Shown one piece after another: positions 42,778 through 51,471 of a stretch of 64,000 nt of DNA. This DNA is from GCA-002733465 sp039969155. Lineage in GTDB: Bacteria; Pseudomonadota; Gammaproteobacteria; Enterobacterales; Kangiellaceae. The notes under the pieces are model-generated. The model made no database searches. It was not told the origin of the DNA and saw only the letters and a program-made list of their open reading frames with translations. The translations under genes were made by a program, and so were the position numbers. Positions within the stretch are counted from its first letter, which is position 1; each line of letters opens with the position of its first letter. The DNA is taken from NCBI GenBank assembly GCA_039969155.1, contig JBDVOJ010000119.1, forward strand, positions 4,078 to 68,077, read 5' to 3'.

Positions 42778-43485
42778 ATGAAAACGCTACTCCCTATCCT
42801 ATTTTTAATCAGCCTTTTAGGTTGCGCCTCAGCACCAGCGGTGCATGAGTACAGCCATAAACCCTATGAGCCAGAAGGAGAAATTCCAGAAAAAGTCATT
42901 ATTAAAAAACCGTTCGAACAAGCATGGAATCACCTTATTAAAGAACTAGCCACTAACTTCTTTAGTGTGAGGCAAATTGATAAAGCTTCTCGCTTTGTCA
43001 GCATAGATGCCAGCCAAGATGCAGGTGGCATTGGCAGAGGCAATGACTGGTGGCTAAAATATGCAACTTGCGGTACTTCCAAACGACACATTAGCTACGA
43101 CAATAAAGAGTATGGCTATGCCTACGACCCCATCAGTACCAATCCTTACCAAGTTGCATTTAAAAATCACTATCGCTACTGGGATGAAATAACACCACAC
43201 ATCAGCCCACGAATTAACATGAATATTTATATGTCACCAATCGACGAAAACACAACAGAGATGAGCGTTAATGCGCGTTATAGCTTTACCAAATCCGGTA
43301 GCGTGAAACGATACTCCTATCGGCAAAATGGAAATTATCTATTTGAAGAAAACACCTCCTTAGGCGCAGTAACGGTCGCGTTTACCTCACAAAAACCGGG
43401 TATTTTTCCAGCCGATGTTACACCACCGATTTATTGCTATTCCAAAGGCGAGTTAGAAAAGTCGGTGATCGAATTAGTTAAATAG
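42778..43485 (+). CDS. Lipoprotein of unknown function
   Basis: 235 residues with a lipoprotein signal (LFLISLLGCAS, acylated Cys16). The mature chain begins with a KKPFEQAWNHLIKELATNFF segment resembling the opening of small envelope lipoproteins with a beta-alpha fold, then strands rich in Tyr. I do not recognise the family. AGGA lies 8 bases before the ATG. It is the first gene of a compact three-gene unit (gaps 9 and 29 bp) of exported proteins. Confidence 0.65.
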   Translation: MKTLLPILFLISLLGCASAPAVHEYSHKPYEPEGEIPEKVIIKKPFEQAWNHLIKELATNFFSVRQIDKASRFVSIDASQDAGGIGRGNDWWLKYATCGTSKRHISYDNKEYGYAYDPISTNPYQVAFKNHYRYWDEITPHISPRINMNIYMSPIDENTTEMSVNARYSFTKSGSVKRYSYRQNGNYLFEENTSLGAVTVAFTSQKPGIFPADVTPPIYCYSKGELEKSVIELVK

Positions 43486-43494
43486 GATATCAAA

Positions 43495-43926
43495 ATGAAA
43501 AAGATAATTTATCAAGCTCTATGCTTCATGGTGTTGATTTTTTTGATGAGTGCATGTGGCGGAGGCTCTAGTAACTCGGAGGATACTCAGAATCAAACAC
43601 CTTCAGTTTTGGCGGGCGATCATCAAACGGTTACTTCGGGCGACACTGTCAATCTGAATGCACAAGCATCAGACCTCGATGGAACTGTCAGCATAATACT
43701 CTGGCAGCAAATTGCCGGAGAAATCGTGGAATTAACCGCTTACGACACTTTGGCGACAAGCTTTACTGCCCCAGAAGTCTCAGTCTCAGAAACGCTTACT
43801 TTCATCATAATAGTCACAGACAACAACAACGCAACAGCCAGCGATACGGTAAATGTTATCGTTGAACCCGCTGATAAAACCTGCCAATTGAATATTTCAC
43901 AATTAGCCAATTGCACCCTTGAATAA
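43495..43926 (+). CDS. Lipoprotein with a PKD/Ig-like domain
   Basis: 143 residues. The signal ends IFLMSACGGGSS, a lipobox with Gly/Ser tether. The remainder is one Ig-like (PKD/REJ-type) domain: AGDHQTVTSGDTVNLNAQAS DLDG, ISIILWQQIAG type strand, then FTAPEVSVSETLTFIIIVTD and ASDTVNVIVEP. Two C-terminal Cys may pair. It is probably outer-membrane anchored. It is the middle gene of the 42778-44579 unit. Binding partner unknown. Confidence 0.72.
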   Translation: MKKIIYQALCFMVLIFLMSACGGGSSNSEDTQNQTPSVLAGDHQTVTSGDTVNLNAQASDLDGTVSIILWQQIAGEIVELTAYDTLATSFTAPEVSVSETLTFIIIVTDNNNATASDTVNVIVEPADKTCQLNISQLANCTLE

Positions 43927-43955
43927 TCTAAAACTGTATCAATTAGGAGAATCCA

Positions 43956-44579
43956 ATGAACCAATTAAAAAAATTTAGTATTGCTATTTCGTTTGCCGGT
44001 TTAATTAGCACTTCGATGGCTGGAACAATCGATGACGACTATGCATCAGGTGATATTTTAACAGCACAACATATGCAAAACATCAAACAAGCAGTCAATG
44101 ACAATGATTCGCGGATTACAGAAAATGCCGGAGCTATTAGTTCCAGCGGCTTGATCAGTTATTCGGCAATTGATAGTTTTAGTTGTGATAGTGGTAATAC
44201 TGACTTTATTGAGGACGAGTATTCTAAAGTAGCCGACCTTGGTCAATTTACCAAAACCGCTGATGGTTCAATAATGGATCTGACTTTCAACGGAACACTT
44301 TATATCCGCACGATGGAAGGTACAGGCGCCAGATTCGAGTTACGGGTTAATGACTTGCCGACCACTATAGGCAGAGCGAGAGCAGCCATCAAGAGTCCAG
44401 GAATCGCCTTTCAAGTATCGATAGCGGGATTATTTGAAAACCTCAGTGTGGGAAATCATACCGTCAGTATGTGGGTCTCTGGTGCTCATGGCGGAGGCAC
44501 ATTAGCTTTGGTTGATGCGGGCTGTTGGTCTACGGATGTCGTACTTGTTAAAGAATTTAATTTGCTTGTCCCGCGCTAG
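43956..44579 (+). CDS. Secreted protein with short N-terminal coiled coil and beta domain
   Basis: 207 residues with a signal peptide (FSIAISFAGLISTSMAG). DDDYASGDILTAQHMQNIKQ AVNDND is the kind of short helical stalk found before C1q-like or fibre-like heads in secreted bacterial proteins. The rest is strand-rich (MDLTFNGTLYIRTMEGTGAR FEL, VGNHTVSMWVSGAHGGGTL). One pair of Cys (SFSCDSG, AGCWSTD) may bridge. AGGAG precedes the start by 6 bases. It is the last gene of the exported-protein unit. Function not recognised. Confidence 0.6.
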   Translation: MNQLKKFSIAISFAGLISTSMAGTIDDDYASGDILTAQHMQNIKQAVNDNDSRITENAGAISSSGLISYSAIDSFSCDSGNTDFIEDEYSKVADLGQFTKTADGSIMDLTFNGTLYIRTMEGTGARFELRVNDLPTTIGRARAAIKSPGIAFQVSIAGLFENLSVGNHTVSMWVSGAHGGGTLALVDAGCWSTDVVLVKEFNLLVPR

Positions 44580-44624
44580 ACCGTGCGACGCATCTCTTTC
44601 AGCCTACGAGTCGAAACAACTTAG

Positions 44625-44651
44625 GGTTACTGTCTATCGATAGCAGTAACC
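44625..44651 (+). terminator. Long hairpin after the exported-protein unit
   Basis: GGTTACTG-t-CTATC pairs with GATAG-CAGTAACC, giving 13 base pairs with one bulged T and almost no loop (the tip CTATCGATAG is itself a palindrome). It lies 46 bases after the stop. There is no clear T-tract, so it may be a weak terminator, an mRNA 3' stabiliser or a binding site. Confidence 0.45.
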
Positions 44652-44730
44652 TAACTATTGTATGGTACTGGAATTTAGATTAATGTAATAAGCAGAATAG
44701 CTTTTTTGCATTGTTTATTAAGGTACATCT

Positions 44731-45084
44731 ATGAATAATAAGGAGCGACTTGCAGTTTGGAGAGCCTTATCGGAACTCTTTTTAGATACGGAAATCGATC
44801 GCTCACTCCACCAAAGCATTGCGCAAACCATTAAACTCTCTGAATACACACTTCAACAAGTTGAAGATATTCTTTGGGCTGAAGTTTATCCAGTGTTAAA
44901 ACAGAACTTGGCAAGCACTGCCGGAATTTGGGACGGTTGGTCTGATTCATGGTTGCAAGAAAACTTGCAAGCTTATGAAAATCCAGAGTTCATTCGGAAA
45001 AAAAGTATCTTTTACAAAACCGGTGTTTCAAACGAAATCAAACAACATTGGTCAGAAATTACCAAACTCGTTAACTCTATTTAG
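44731..45084 (+). CDS. Small conserved protein (DUF7079-like)
   Basis: 117 residues, no signal. VWRALSELFLDTEIDRSLHQ, then LQQVEDILWAEVYPVLKQNL and AGIWDGWSDSWLQENL recall a small family annotated DUF7079 (W-x-ALS-LFLDTE, E-IL--EV-P---NL). The assignment rests on remembered pattern only. All-helical, probably cytoplasmic. AAGG lies about 7 bases before the ATG. It stands alone between two transcription units. Confidence 0.55.
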   Translation: MNNKERLAVWRALSELFLDTEIDRSLHQSIAQTIKLSEYTLQQVEDILWAEVYPVLKQNLASTAGIWDGWSDSWLQENLQAYENPEFIRKKSIFYKTGVSNEIKQHWSEITKLVNSI

Positions 45085-45243
45085 ATTCGTTCACATCGCA
45101 TCGCATTTGCTATAGCTTAAAACAGCTAAAATCGATAATTCTAGTGACTTAAGTCAACACCATCTAACCTCTTCCAATGCTAGAGTTTATTAGCTCTGTT
45201 TCAGACAGTTTATTCTTGCTCAACAACCTGAATGAGGTTCCTC

Positions 45244-45864
45244 ATGAAAGCTATTAAAACCGCAATCACTCTCGCAACAACAACGACTCTTTTATTGTTC
45301 TCAACCGACTCCATTTATGCGGACCAGATCCTTCCAGATAGGGGGCCAATTCCCTTCGAACTCTATGATATCGATAACGACGGTTCAATTAGCAAAACTG
45401 AGTTTGAAAAAATCAGAGCGAAACGATTAGCGCAGAAGAGTTCGAAAAGTCGAGGACGAGGCCAAGGAACTAAAAACAAAATGCCAGAATTTAACGACTT
45501 TGATGTGGATAAGAATGGCTCACTGTCGCCAACGGAGTTGGAATCTGGTCAACAAAAAATGAGAAATACCAAATCCAATAAAAAGCAATGGAAAAAGAAT
45601 TCGGGAAAAGCTCAAGGTAACAGGTCTAACAGACCGAGTTTTGAGGACTTTGATATTAACAAAAACGGCAGTATTGATGAAGCAGAGTTCAACAAGGCTC
45701 GCGCATTAAGAATGAGCGAACGAGCTAAACAAAACTATCAAATGAAAAATGCAGGCAAAATGGCATCTTTCAAAGATATAGATTCCAATAACGACGGACT
45801 AATCACACCTGAAGAGTTTTCCAAGCACCAAGCAATGAAAAGCAAGAGTATTAACAACAATTGA
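45244..45864 (+). CDS. Secreted EF-hand protein with four calcium-binding loops
   Basis: 206 residues from ATG 45244 (GAGG at 8 bases); an upstream ATG at 45232 overlaps that Shine-Dalgarno. A signal peptide (TAITLATTTTLLLFSTDSIY A) is followed by four EF-hand loops: DIDNDGSISKTEF, DVDKNGSLSPTEL, DINKNGSIDEAEF and DSNNDGLITPEEF. Each has Asp at positions 1, 3 or 5 and an acidic residue at 12. Basic Lys/Arg/Gln-rich linkers separate them. It is probably a periplasmic calcium-binding or sensing protein. It precedes the [FeFe]-hydrogenase gene by 82 bp on the same strand, and a functional link is possible but unproven. Confidence 0.85.
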   Translation: MKAIKTAITLATTTTLLLFSTDSIYADQILPDRGPIPFELYDIDNDGSISKTEFEKIRAKRLAQKSSKSRGRGQGTKNKMPEFNDFDVDKNGSLSPTELESGQQKMRNTKSNKKQWKKNSGKAQGNRSNRPSFEDFDINKNGSIDEAEFNKARALRMSERAKQNYQMKNAGKMASFKDIDSNNDGLITPEEFSKHQAMKSKSINNN

Positions 45865-45946
45865 TATCTTCCTTCTCGCTTGTGTTTGATTTGACAAACC
45901 AGTATCGAGTAATGGAAAATTTGTTGCTCCTGCAGAGGAGTACGCC

Positions 45947-48031
45947 ATGATCACAGTTTCAATTAACGGTAGAACCGTTCAAGTTTCCGAAGGAGCGACA
46001 TTACTCGACGCTGCTCGCGAAGCCTCAGTGCATGTGCCAACGTTATGTCACTACCCTCGACTGCCGTCGCATGCTGTGTGCCGAATGTGCTTAGTGCAAG
46101 TTGCAGGAGTATCGCGCCCCCAGCCTGCCTGCGTAACCAAAGCCAATGAAGGCGATGTGGTTGAAACAGACACCCAAGAACTTCAAGAGTTTAGGCAAGC
46201 AGACGCTGAATGGATTCTCTCTCGCCACCCAAATGACTGTATGCGATGTGAAGTGAACGGAGCTTGTCAATTACAAAACCTGGTCAATGAAAATCAATGG
46301 CAAGAACGCTGGGAGAACGTTGAACGCGGGTCAACAGAGCACCCTGAACACCAACTGACCGACCATACTTCACCGAGCATTTGGCGCGACTTATCAAAAT
46401 GTATTGAGTGCGGCTTATGTGTAGAAGCGTGTGGAGAAGCCGGCCAACAACAATATGTAATTGGTTTTGCTGAAAAAGGGGCTGGACGTTTACCAGTCAC
46501 TGTATTCGATCAATCGTTGGCTGACTCGCAATGTATTTCTTGTGGTCAATGTACTTTAGTTTGTCCGGTGGGTGCACTGATAGAAACACCTCACTGGCAT
46601 GAAGTATTGCATACACTAGATGCACATAGGCACGTCTCAGTAGTTCAAGTTGCTCCGGCAACAAGAATTGCGATTAGCGAAGAGTTTGGGATGAAGCCTG
46701 GCGTGGTCAGCACCGGCAGACTGATTAATGCTTTAAGGGCATTGGGGTTTGACTATGTGTTTGACACCAACTTCGCTGCAGATTTAACCATCATGGAAGA
46801 AGGCTCAGAACTATTAACACGTCTTAAAGACAATGAAGGAAAACATAAACTGCCTCTTTTTACCTCATGCTGTCCCGGTTGGGTGAACTGGGTAGAAATT
46901 AATCGACCCGATCTTATTCCACATTTAAGCACCACCAAGTCGCCTCAACAAATGCATGGTGCATTATCCAAACGTGGCATTTTTGTTGACACTCTTGGAC
47001 CGGAATTTATGCGAGGTGAAAAAGAACCCTACGTGGTGAGTGTAATGCCCTGCACAGCGAAAAAAGATGAAGCTGAGCGGCCCGGAATGTCAGGTGATTT
47101 AGATCATGTGCTAACAACTCGAGAGTTAGCGAAAATGATAAGACTTCGTGGTATCGCATTTAATACCTTACCAGAAGATGGTGAGTTCGATCATCCGCTA
47201 GGAGAAAGCACAGGTGCAGGACAAATATTCGGCGCTTCCGGCGGGGTCATGGAAGCAGTCGTGCGCACTGCCAGCCACTTGCTCGACACGGAAAATCCCC
47301 AACCAATCGATTGGCATCAATTGCGCGGAATAGACAAAGGTATCAAAACAGCGGATATCCCCGGTGTCGGTAAGGTCGCGATTTGCAATGGGATAGCGTC
47401 AGCGCAGCAAATGCTAAAAACACCTAACTGGAAACATCAGTATCAAGCAATTGAAGTCATGGCTTGTGTTGGGGGATGTCTCGGAGGTGGAGGAGAACCC
47501 AAGTCTTTAGATCCCGATGTTTTAAATAAGCGCATGCAAGCGATCTACCAGCTTGATAAAAATGCGCCTCGAAGACGCTCTTATCAAAATCGAGATGTGC
47601 AAAAATTGTATGACACTGAGTTGAAAACCCCTAACTCAGCGGAGGCTCACAAATTATTGCATACCAGCTATGCGGCCCGCCGCTCGAAACGCTTGTTACT
47701 GATGCAGTTTCTTGACGGTGTCGATCGGCGCGATGGTGACCAAGTTAGTCGACTATTTGTTAAAGATGCGGTGTGGTCGACAGCTTCACCATTTGGAAAT
47801 ATACATGGTACTGCCGAAATTAAGACACTCATTGAAACTCGATTGCCACCACGCAAATTCGGCGCAAAGTTTGAACAACACCGAATGGCGCACGCGGCCA
47901 ATACCGATGATCTTACTGTGATAACGCCGACTGGTGAACGATGTCGATTCCACATGACTATTGTGAATATCGATAAAAAAGGTGACCCAAAACTAATGAT
48001 CGCTAGACTGGAAAGAGAAGTGCTTGAGTGA
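45947..48031 (+). CDS. hydA: [FeFe]-hydrogenase, four accessory clusters, with C-terminal NTF2/SnoaL-like domain
   Basis: 694 residues. Accessory clusters in order: [2Fe-2S] C34, C45, C48, C62; His-ligated [4Fe-4S] H94, C98, C101, C107; two [4Fe-4S], CIECGLC...C (152-162) and CISCGQC...C (196-206). The H-cluster motifs are complete: L1 FTSCCPGW (C308 proton-relay type, C309 ligand), L2 MPCTAKKDE (C369), L3 EVMACVGGCLGGGGEP (C507, C511). A small-subunit-like segment (RRRSYQNRDVQKLYDTELKT, then HKLLHTSY) follows at 540-576. Residues about 582-694 (LMQFLDGVDRRDGDQVSRLF, IHGTAEIKTLIE, CRFHMTIVNID) look like an NTF2/SnoaL-like domain, absent from clostridial enzymes. AGAGGAG lies 7 bases before the ATG; no Tat signal, so cytoplasmic. 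No hydEFG maturase is present in the window. Confidence 0.9.
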   Translation: MITVSINGRTVQVSEGATLLDAAREASVHVPTLCHYPRLPSHAVCRMCLVQVAGVSRPQPACVTKANEGDVVETDTQELQEFRQADAEWILSRHPNDCMRCEVNGACQLQNLVNENQWQERWENVERGSTEHPEHQLTDHTSPSIWRDLSKCIECGLCVEACGEAGQQQYVIGFAEKGAGRLPVTVFDQSLADSQCISCGQCTLVCPVGALIETPHWHEVLHTLDAHRHVSVVQVAPATRIAISEEFGMKPGVVSTGRLINALRALGFDYVFDTNFAADLTIMEEGSELLTRLKDNEGKHKLPLFTSCCPGWVNWVEINRPDLIPHLSTTKSPQQMHGALSKRGIFVDTLGPEFMRGEKEPYVVSVMPCTAKKDEAERPGMSGDLDHVLTTRELAKMIRLRGIAFNTLPEDGEFDHPLGESTGAGQIFGASGGVMEAVVRTASHLLDTENPQPIDWHQLRGIDKGIKTADIPGVGKVAICNGIASAQQMLKTPNWKHQYQAIEVMACVGGCLGGGGEPKSLDPDVLNKRMQAIYQLDKNAPRRRSYQNRDVQKLYDTELKTPNSAEAHKLLHTSYAARRSKRLLLMQFLDGVDRRDGDQVSRLFVKDAVWSTASPFGNIHGTAEIKTLIETRLPPRKFGAKFEQHRMAHAANTDDLTVITPTGERCRFHMTIVNIDKKGDPKLMIARLEREVLE

Positions 48032-48051
48032 GGAAACTAGTCTATTTAGAC

Positions 48052-49065
48052 TTAGCTCAAACTTTTTCGATATGAGCCAGGAGATTCCCCTGTAATATCT
48101 TTGAAAGCCGCGTAAAAATTTGACTGAGATTTAAAGCCTGTTTCCATACTAATTGAAAGAATTGAAGAGTTTGGCTCAGACTTTAATAGCTCTTTAGCTC
48201 TCTCAACTCGTAATTCTCGAATGTATTTGGAAAAACTCATCCCGAATTGTGTATTGATCATTTCCGAGAGTTGATGGGTCGATAGTTGCATCACTTCCGC
48301 TAAGGTCGCTAAGCTTAAGTTTTCATCTTGATATAATTTCGAATTCAACATCAGGTCATTCAATTTAATTATACTTTTTTCGACATCGATATTATTCAGG
48401 GTGGAATTGGTGTAGCTCAGCTTAACCGCTTCACTAATTTCATCTAACAAATTAGGATAGATAATAAAAGCAGCTGTGACTAACATAAAGGCTAATGCGA
48501 TACCGTTAGAGTAAAAATGATAAAAATAGGCGTTATCAATAAACGACATTGAAAATCCGAAAACTAGTACCAATATCGCGAGAATTGAAAAGAATGCAAA
48601 AAAGAAAAACTCAAGTTCGAAACGTTTTCGATGATTTCTGAGGCTATAAATAATTTGGGCCAGCCATAAACAATAACTTGTTCCAATAAGGAAAGCGGCA
48701 GGTACAGCAATATATTTATCGAGAAAAAAGACCGTCAAAAATGGTAGAAAATGTAACACGCTATAAAGCTTAAACTGATAGCCTGCAAACAACGCAAACC
48801 GACTAAAAAAATAAAATAGCGGTGGAATAATAAAAAGTAGAGCACGATAGTAAACTGATTGTAACGGATCGCTCGAACTAATCATGAAATCCAAATGTTC
48901 AAATTGCAACAATCCAATACCTGACAGCACCATTATGGCTGTTATAACTGACGAATTTGATTTATTACTACTCTGTAAAAAAAACACATAACAAATCGCC
49001 AAGATCAGCGCTGCGACTAGAGAGAAGCCTATGTTGACAGTTGAGAGAATATTAAGACTTGTCAC
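48052..49065 (-). CDS. Membrane-embedded AraC-family regulator
   Basis: 337 residues. About seven N-terminal helices (IGFSLVAALILAICYVFFL, ALLFIIPPLFYFFSRFALF, FFFFAFFSILAILVLVFGFS, GIALAFMLVTAAFIIYP) precede an AraC-type double helix-turn-helix (LATLAEVMQLSTHQLSEMIN; SILSISMETGFKSQSNFYAA FKDITGESP). It uses a GTG start two bases after the stop of the Rof-like gene, with AAGGTGA inside the end of that gene, so it is translationally coupled to it. It is convergent with the hydrogenase gene (20 bp apart) and of the same architecture as the regulator at 19462. Target unknown. Confidence 0.82.
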   Translation of the reverse strand: MTSLNILSTVNIGFSLVAALILAICYVFFLQSSNKSNSSVITAIMVLSGIGLLQFEHLDFMISSSDPLQSVYYRALLFIIPPLFYFFSRFALFAGYQFKLYSVLHFLPFLTVFFLDKYIAVPAAFLIGTSYCLWLAQIIYSLRNHRKRFELEFFFFAFFSILAILVLVFGFSMSFIDNAYFYHFYSNGIALAFMLVTAAFIIYPNLLDEISEAVKLSYTNSTLNNIDVEKSIIKLNDLMLNSKLYQDENLSLATLAEVMQLSTHQLSEMINTQFGMSFSKYIRELRVERAKELLKSEPNSSILSISMETGFKSQSNFYAAFKDITGESPGSYRKSLS

Positions 49066-49067
49066 AA

Positions 49068-49337
49068 TTAGTTCACCTTAAACGATGAAATGATATTGTT
49101 TATAGTGAGAACTTCGACACTTTGAATTTGCAACAAATTCACCTCCATGCGTGTTTTTAGTTCCGAATTATTAACGCGCTGTTCTAACACTAAATATTCT
49201 TGTCTATCTTTAACAACAATATCTCGTGCCGCTCCGCTTAATCGTTGTCCATTATTCAAACTAATTTCCAACTCAAATTGATGCATACAGACAGCTTCAA
49301 AATAGTCATGTATTTCACAAGCGATAATGTTAGGCAT
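49068..49337 (-). CDS. rof: Rho-binding antiterminator (Rof/YaeO-like)
   Basis: 89 residues. IACEIHDYFEAVCMHQFELE ISLNNGQ, then GAARDIVVKDRQEYLVLEQR and LLQIQSVEVL follow the pattern of E. coli Rof (I-x-C-D-Y-D-x-L-E-x-A-C, then K/G-A-x-D---E-Y-L). Rof binds the RNA-binding face of Rho and inhibits termination; that is family knowledge. The small Sm-like beta barrel is cytoplasmic. It is the first gene of a coupled pair with a membrane AraC regulator. Confidence 0.78.
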   Translation of the reverse strand: MPNIIACEIHDYFEAVCMHQFELEISLNNGQRLSGAARDIVVKDRQEYLVLEQRVNNSELKTRMEVNLLQIQSVEVLTINNIISSFKVN

Positions 49338-49444
49338 GATGCTACTTCTCCAATGCTACTAGCTATTCATAGCCCTTTCTTTCACGGGAGTAGATAGCCA
49401 ACTTAACTCCCTCCCCTCTCTAGGAGAGGGTTGAGAAGCTAATA

Positions 49445-50644
49445 TCACCCGTTTAACTCATCAAAAAACTGTTTAAACCGACTCAATCCATCTGTTAAAA
49501 CATCTGGTTTACAGGCATATGAAATTCTAATCGCTTTTGGCTCACCAAACGCACTTCCTGGCACAACAGCGAGTCCTTTTGATTCCAATAATTTCTCACA
49601 GAAATCAACATCGTTCTGAATAAGCTGTCCCTGATAAGTCTTACCGTATACTGAGGAAATATCTGGGAAAGCATAAAAAGCACCTTGTGGTGTTGGGCAA
49701 TTAACGGCCTCTATTTGGGCCATGGTTGCCATGACCTCGTCCCGTTTCTTGGCAAACTCAACGCACATTTCATCTGCGAAATCTTGTGGCCCAGCGATTG
49801 CAGCTGCCGCAGCCGCCCCAACGACGCCAGGAATATTGGTTATAGAGTTGCTATTTAGAGTCACCATAGCACCAGCCACGGATTCTGGCGCCGCCATCAT
49901 TCCAACCCGCCAGCCCGGCATACCGTAAGACTTAGAAATAGAGTCTATCATTATGATGCGGTCACGCAGGTTGGGATTAGTTTTTAGTAAATGATGGAAA
50001 CCGATCCCATCAAAAATCATGCGATTATAGATATCATCTGACACAATCCAAATGTCGTGATTTTCCAGAACATCTCCAAGCGCTTTAACTTCATTTTCAC
50101 TGTAAACCATTCCGGTCGGATTCGAAGGGTTATTAAAAAGTAGCACCCGGCTTTCGGCAGAAATAGATTGTTGCAACTGCTGAGGTGTCAATTTGTAGTG
50201 TTGCTCAGAAGAGCATTTTAATTGTTTAGTTTTAGCTCCCATTAAATCAGCAATATCTTGATAAGTCGTCCAATAAGGGGTAGGAATTAAGATCTCATCA
50301 CCTTCATTTAGTAACGCGTACAAAAGCGAGAACAAAAGATGTTTGGCACCAATTCCTGTTGCAATATTAGACTTTTGGTAGCCCTCAAAACCATTCTCAT
50401 GAAGTCTTTTCAAATAGGCATCAATCAATATATCCTCGCCTCTTCCAGCAAGATACTGACCCGAGTCATGGTTTAGTGCCTCTTCAGCGGCTTGATAAAC
50501 ATGGGGGGCAGGTAAGAAGTTAGGCACACCGACCGAAAAACTAATGACATCCTTTCCCTCTTGTTTTAATTTTTTAGCCTTTTCGGCAATCATCATAATC
50601 GCGCTCGGTTTAGCGCGACTCATTCTATTGGCTAGTAATGGCAT
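49445..50644 (-). CDS. Class I PLP-dependent aminotransferase (aspartate aminotransferase type)
   Basis: 399 residues, fold-type I. The PLP lysine is K238 in IDSISKSYGMPGWRVGMMAA. Supporting motifs are FNNPSNPTGMVYSENE (substrate and PLP contacts), VSDDIYNRMIFDG (Asp/Tyr over the PLP ring) and the closing RISYACKPDVL with the carboxylate-binding Arg. The class I-gamma sequence style fits a bacterial aspartate/prephenate aminotransferase-type enzyme; exact substrate not determinable by eye. Cytoplasmic, monocistronic. A dispersed CCTCCCCTCTC palindrome follows at 49403-49430. The ribosome binding site is weak. Confidence 0.9.
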   Translation of the reverse strand: MPLLANRMSRAKPSAIMMIAEKAKKLKQEGKDVISFSVGVPNFLPAPHVYQAAEEALNHDSGQYLAGRGEDILIDAYLKRLHENGFEGYQKSNIATGIGAKHLLFSLLYALLNEGDEILIPTPYWTTYQDIADLMGAKTKQLKCSSEQHYKLTPQQLQQSISAESRVLLFNNPSNPTGMVYSENEVKALGDVLENHDIWIVSDDIYNRMIFDGIGFHHLLKTNPNLRDRIIMIDSISKSYGMPGWRVGMMAAPESVAGAMVTLNSNSITNIPGVVGAAAAAAIAGPQDFADEMCVEFAKKRDEVMATMAQIEAVNCPTPQGAFYAFPDISSVYGKTYQGQLIQNDVDFCEKLLESKGLAVVPGSAFGEPKAIRISYACKPDVLTDGLSRFKQFFDELNG

Positions 50645-50885
50645 AATATTTCTCTGTTTTTATTGGATGTAATTACTCAAACTTAACTCATCGAGTAATG
50701 GATGTATAAAGTCTCTGAATCGGACTCAAAAAATAACACATCGTCAACTGGCTTCCAATAATTTAAACCTCTCTTTTTAAACTTAATATGATTCAGTGGT
50801 CTATTCGACCAAACAAGCAGTTGATATGTACTGGTAGATTGGCGACAATGACGATTATTCAGAGATTATTCCTTGGGATCTCCAT

Positions 50886-51440
50886 ATGAAATTTAAGCAT
50901 GCTTTTTTCATGAAGACATTGCGTATCAATAGATTCTTGTTACCATTCATAGCTGTTTTAATGTCACTATCTAATGTTCAGGCAACGACTCAGCAAGTCC
51001 CTCATAATGCTAAACCCACCGCAATCAATTCTAGCCAGTGGAGCTGGAAGTTGCTCAGTCACTCACTCTATCAAAGTAAAGTAGCAGTCTTTTACGAGAA
51101 TCGTATGGTTCGACAATATCTGGTTGGTTGTAATCTAGCTAGCGCCCCTGTCGATTCCGAGTCAGACGAAGCGAGTAAAATAGAAAAAGTGATCTCAAAT
51201 AATAATCACACCGGGCTGCTGTTGATCACCTGCATTTCGGGCGCTCACTCTAAACTCATTGAAATCTATGATCCCACTATCTTGGATGATAATCCGGTCT
51301 TTAGTAAATTTGGTGCATATAGTGCTGGTTGGGAAAAACGAAGCGGTCAACTTTTTGTATATTACGATCGCGCTTGCCAGTCCAACTCTAAGAACTGTCA
51401 TCAGTTTGAAAGTATAGAAATTTTATGGCCTAAAGAATAA
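50886..51440 (+). CDS. Secreted protein of unknown function
   Basis: 184 residues. A signal (INRFLLPFIAVLMSLSNVQA) follows a second possible start, M9 at 50910. The mature chain has strands and four Cys (VGCNLASAP, LITCISGAH, RACQSNSKNCHQF) that may form two disulfides, fitting a periplasmic place. No family recognised. It precedes an FMN reductase gene by 31 bp on the same strand, so co-transcription is likely although the products act in different compartments. Confidence 0.6.
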   Translation: MKFKHAFFMKTLRINRFLLPFIAVLMSLSNVQATTQQVPHNAKPTAINSSQWSWKLLSHSLYQSKVAVFYENRMVRQYLVGCNLASAPVDSESDEASKIEKVISNNNHTGLLLITCISGAHSKLIEIYDPTILDDNPVFSKFGAYSAGWEKRSGQLFVYYDRACQSNSKNCHQFESIEILWPKE

Positions 51441-51471
51441 CCATTATCGACTCAATCCATAGGAGATAACA

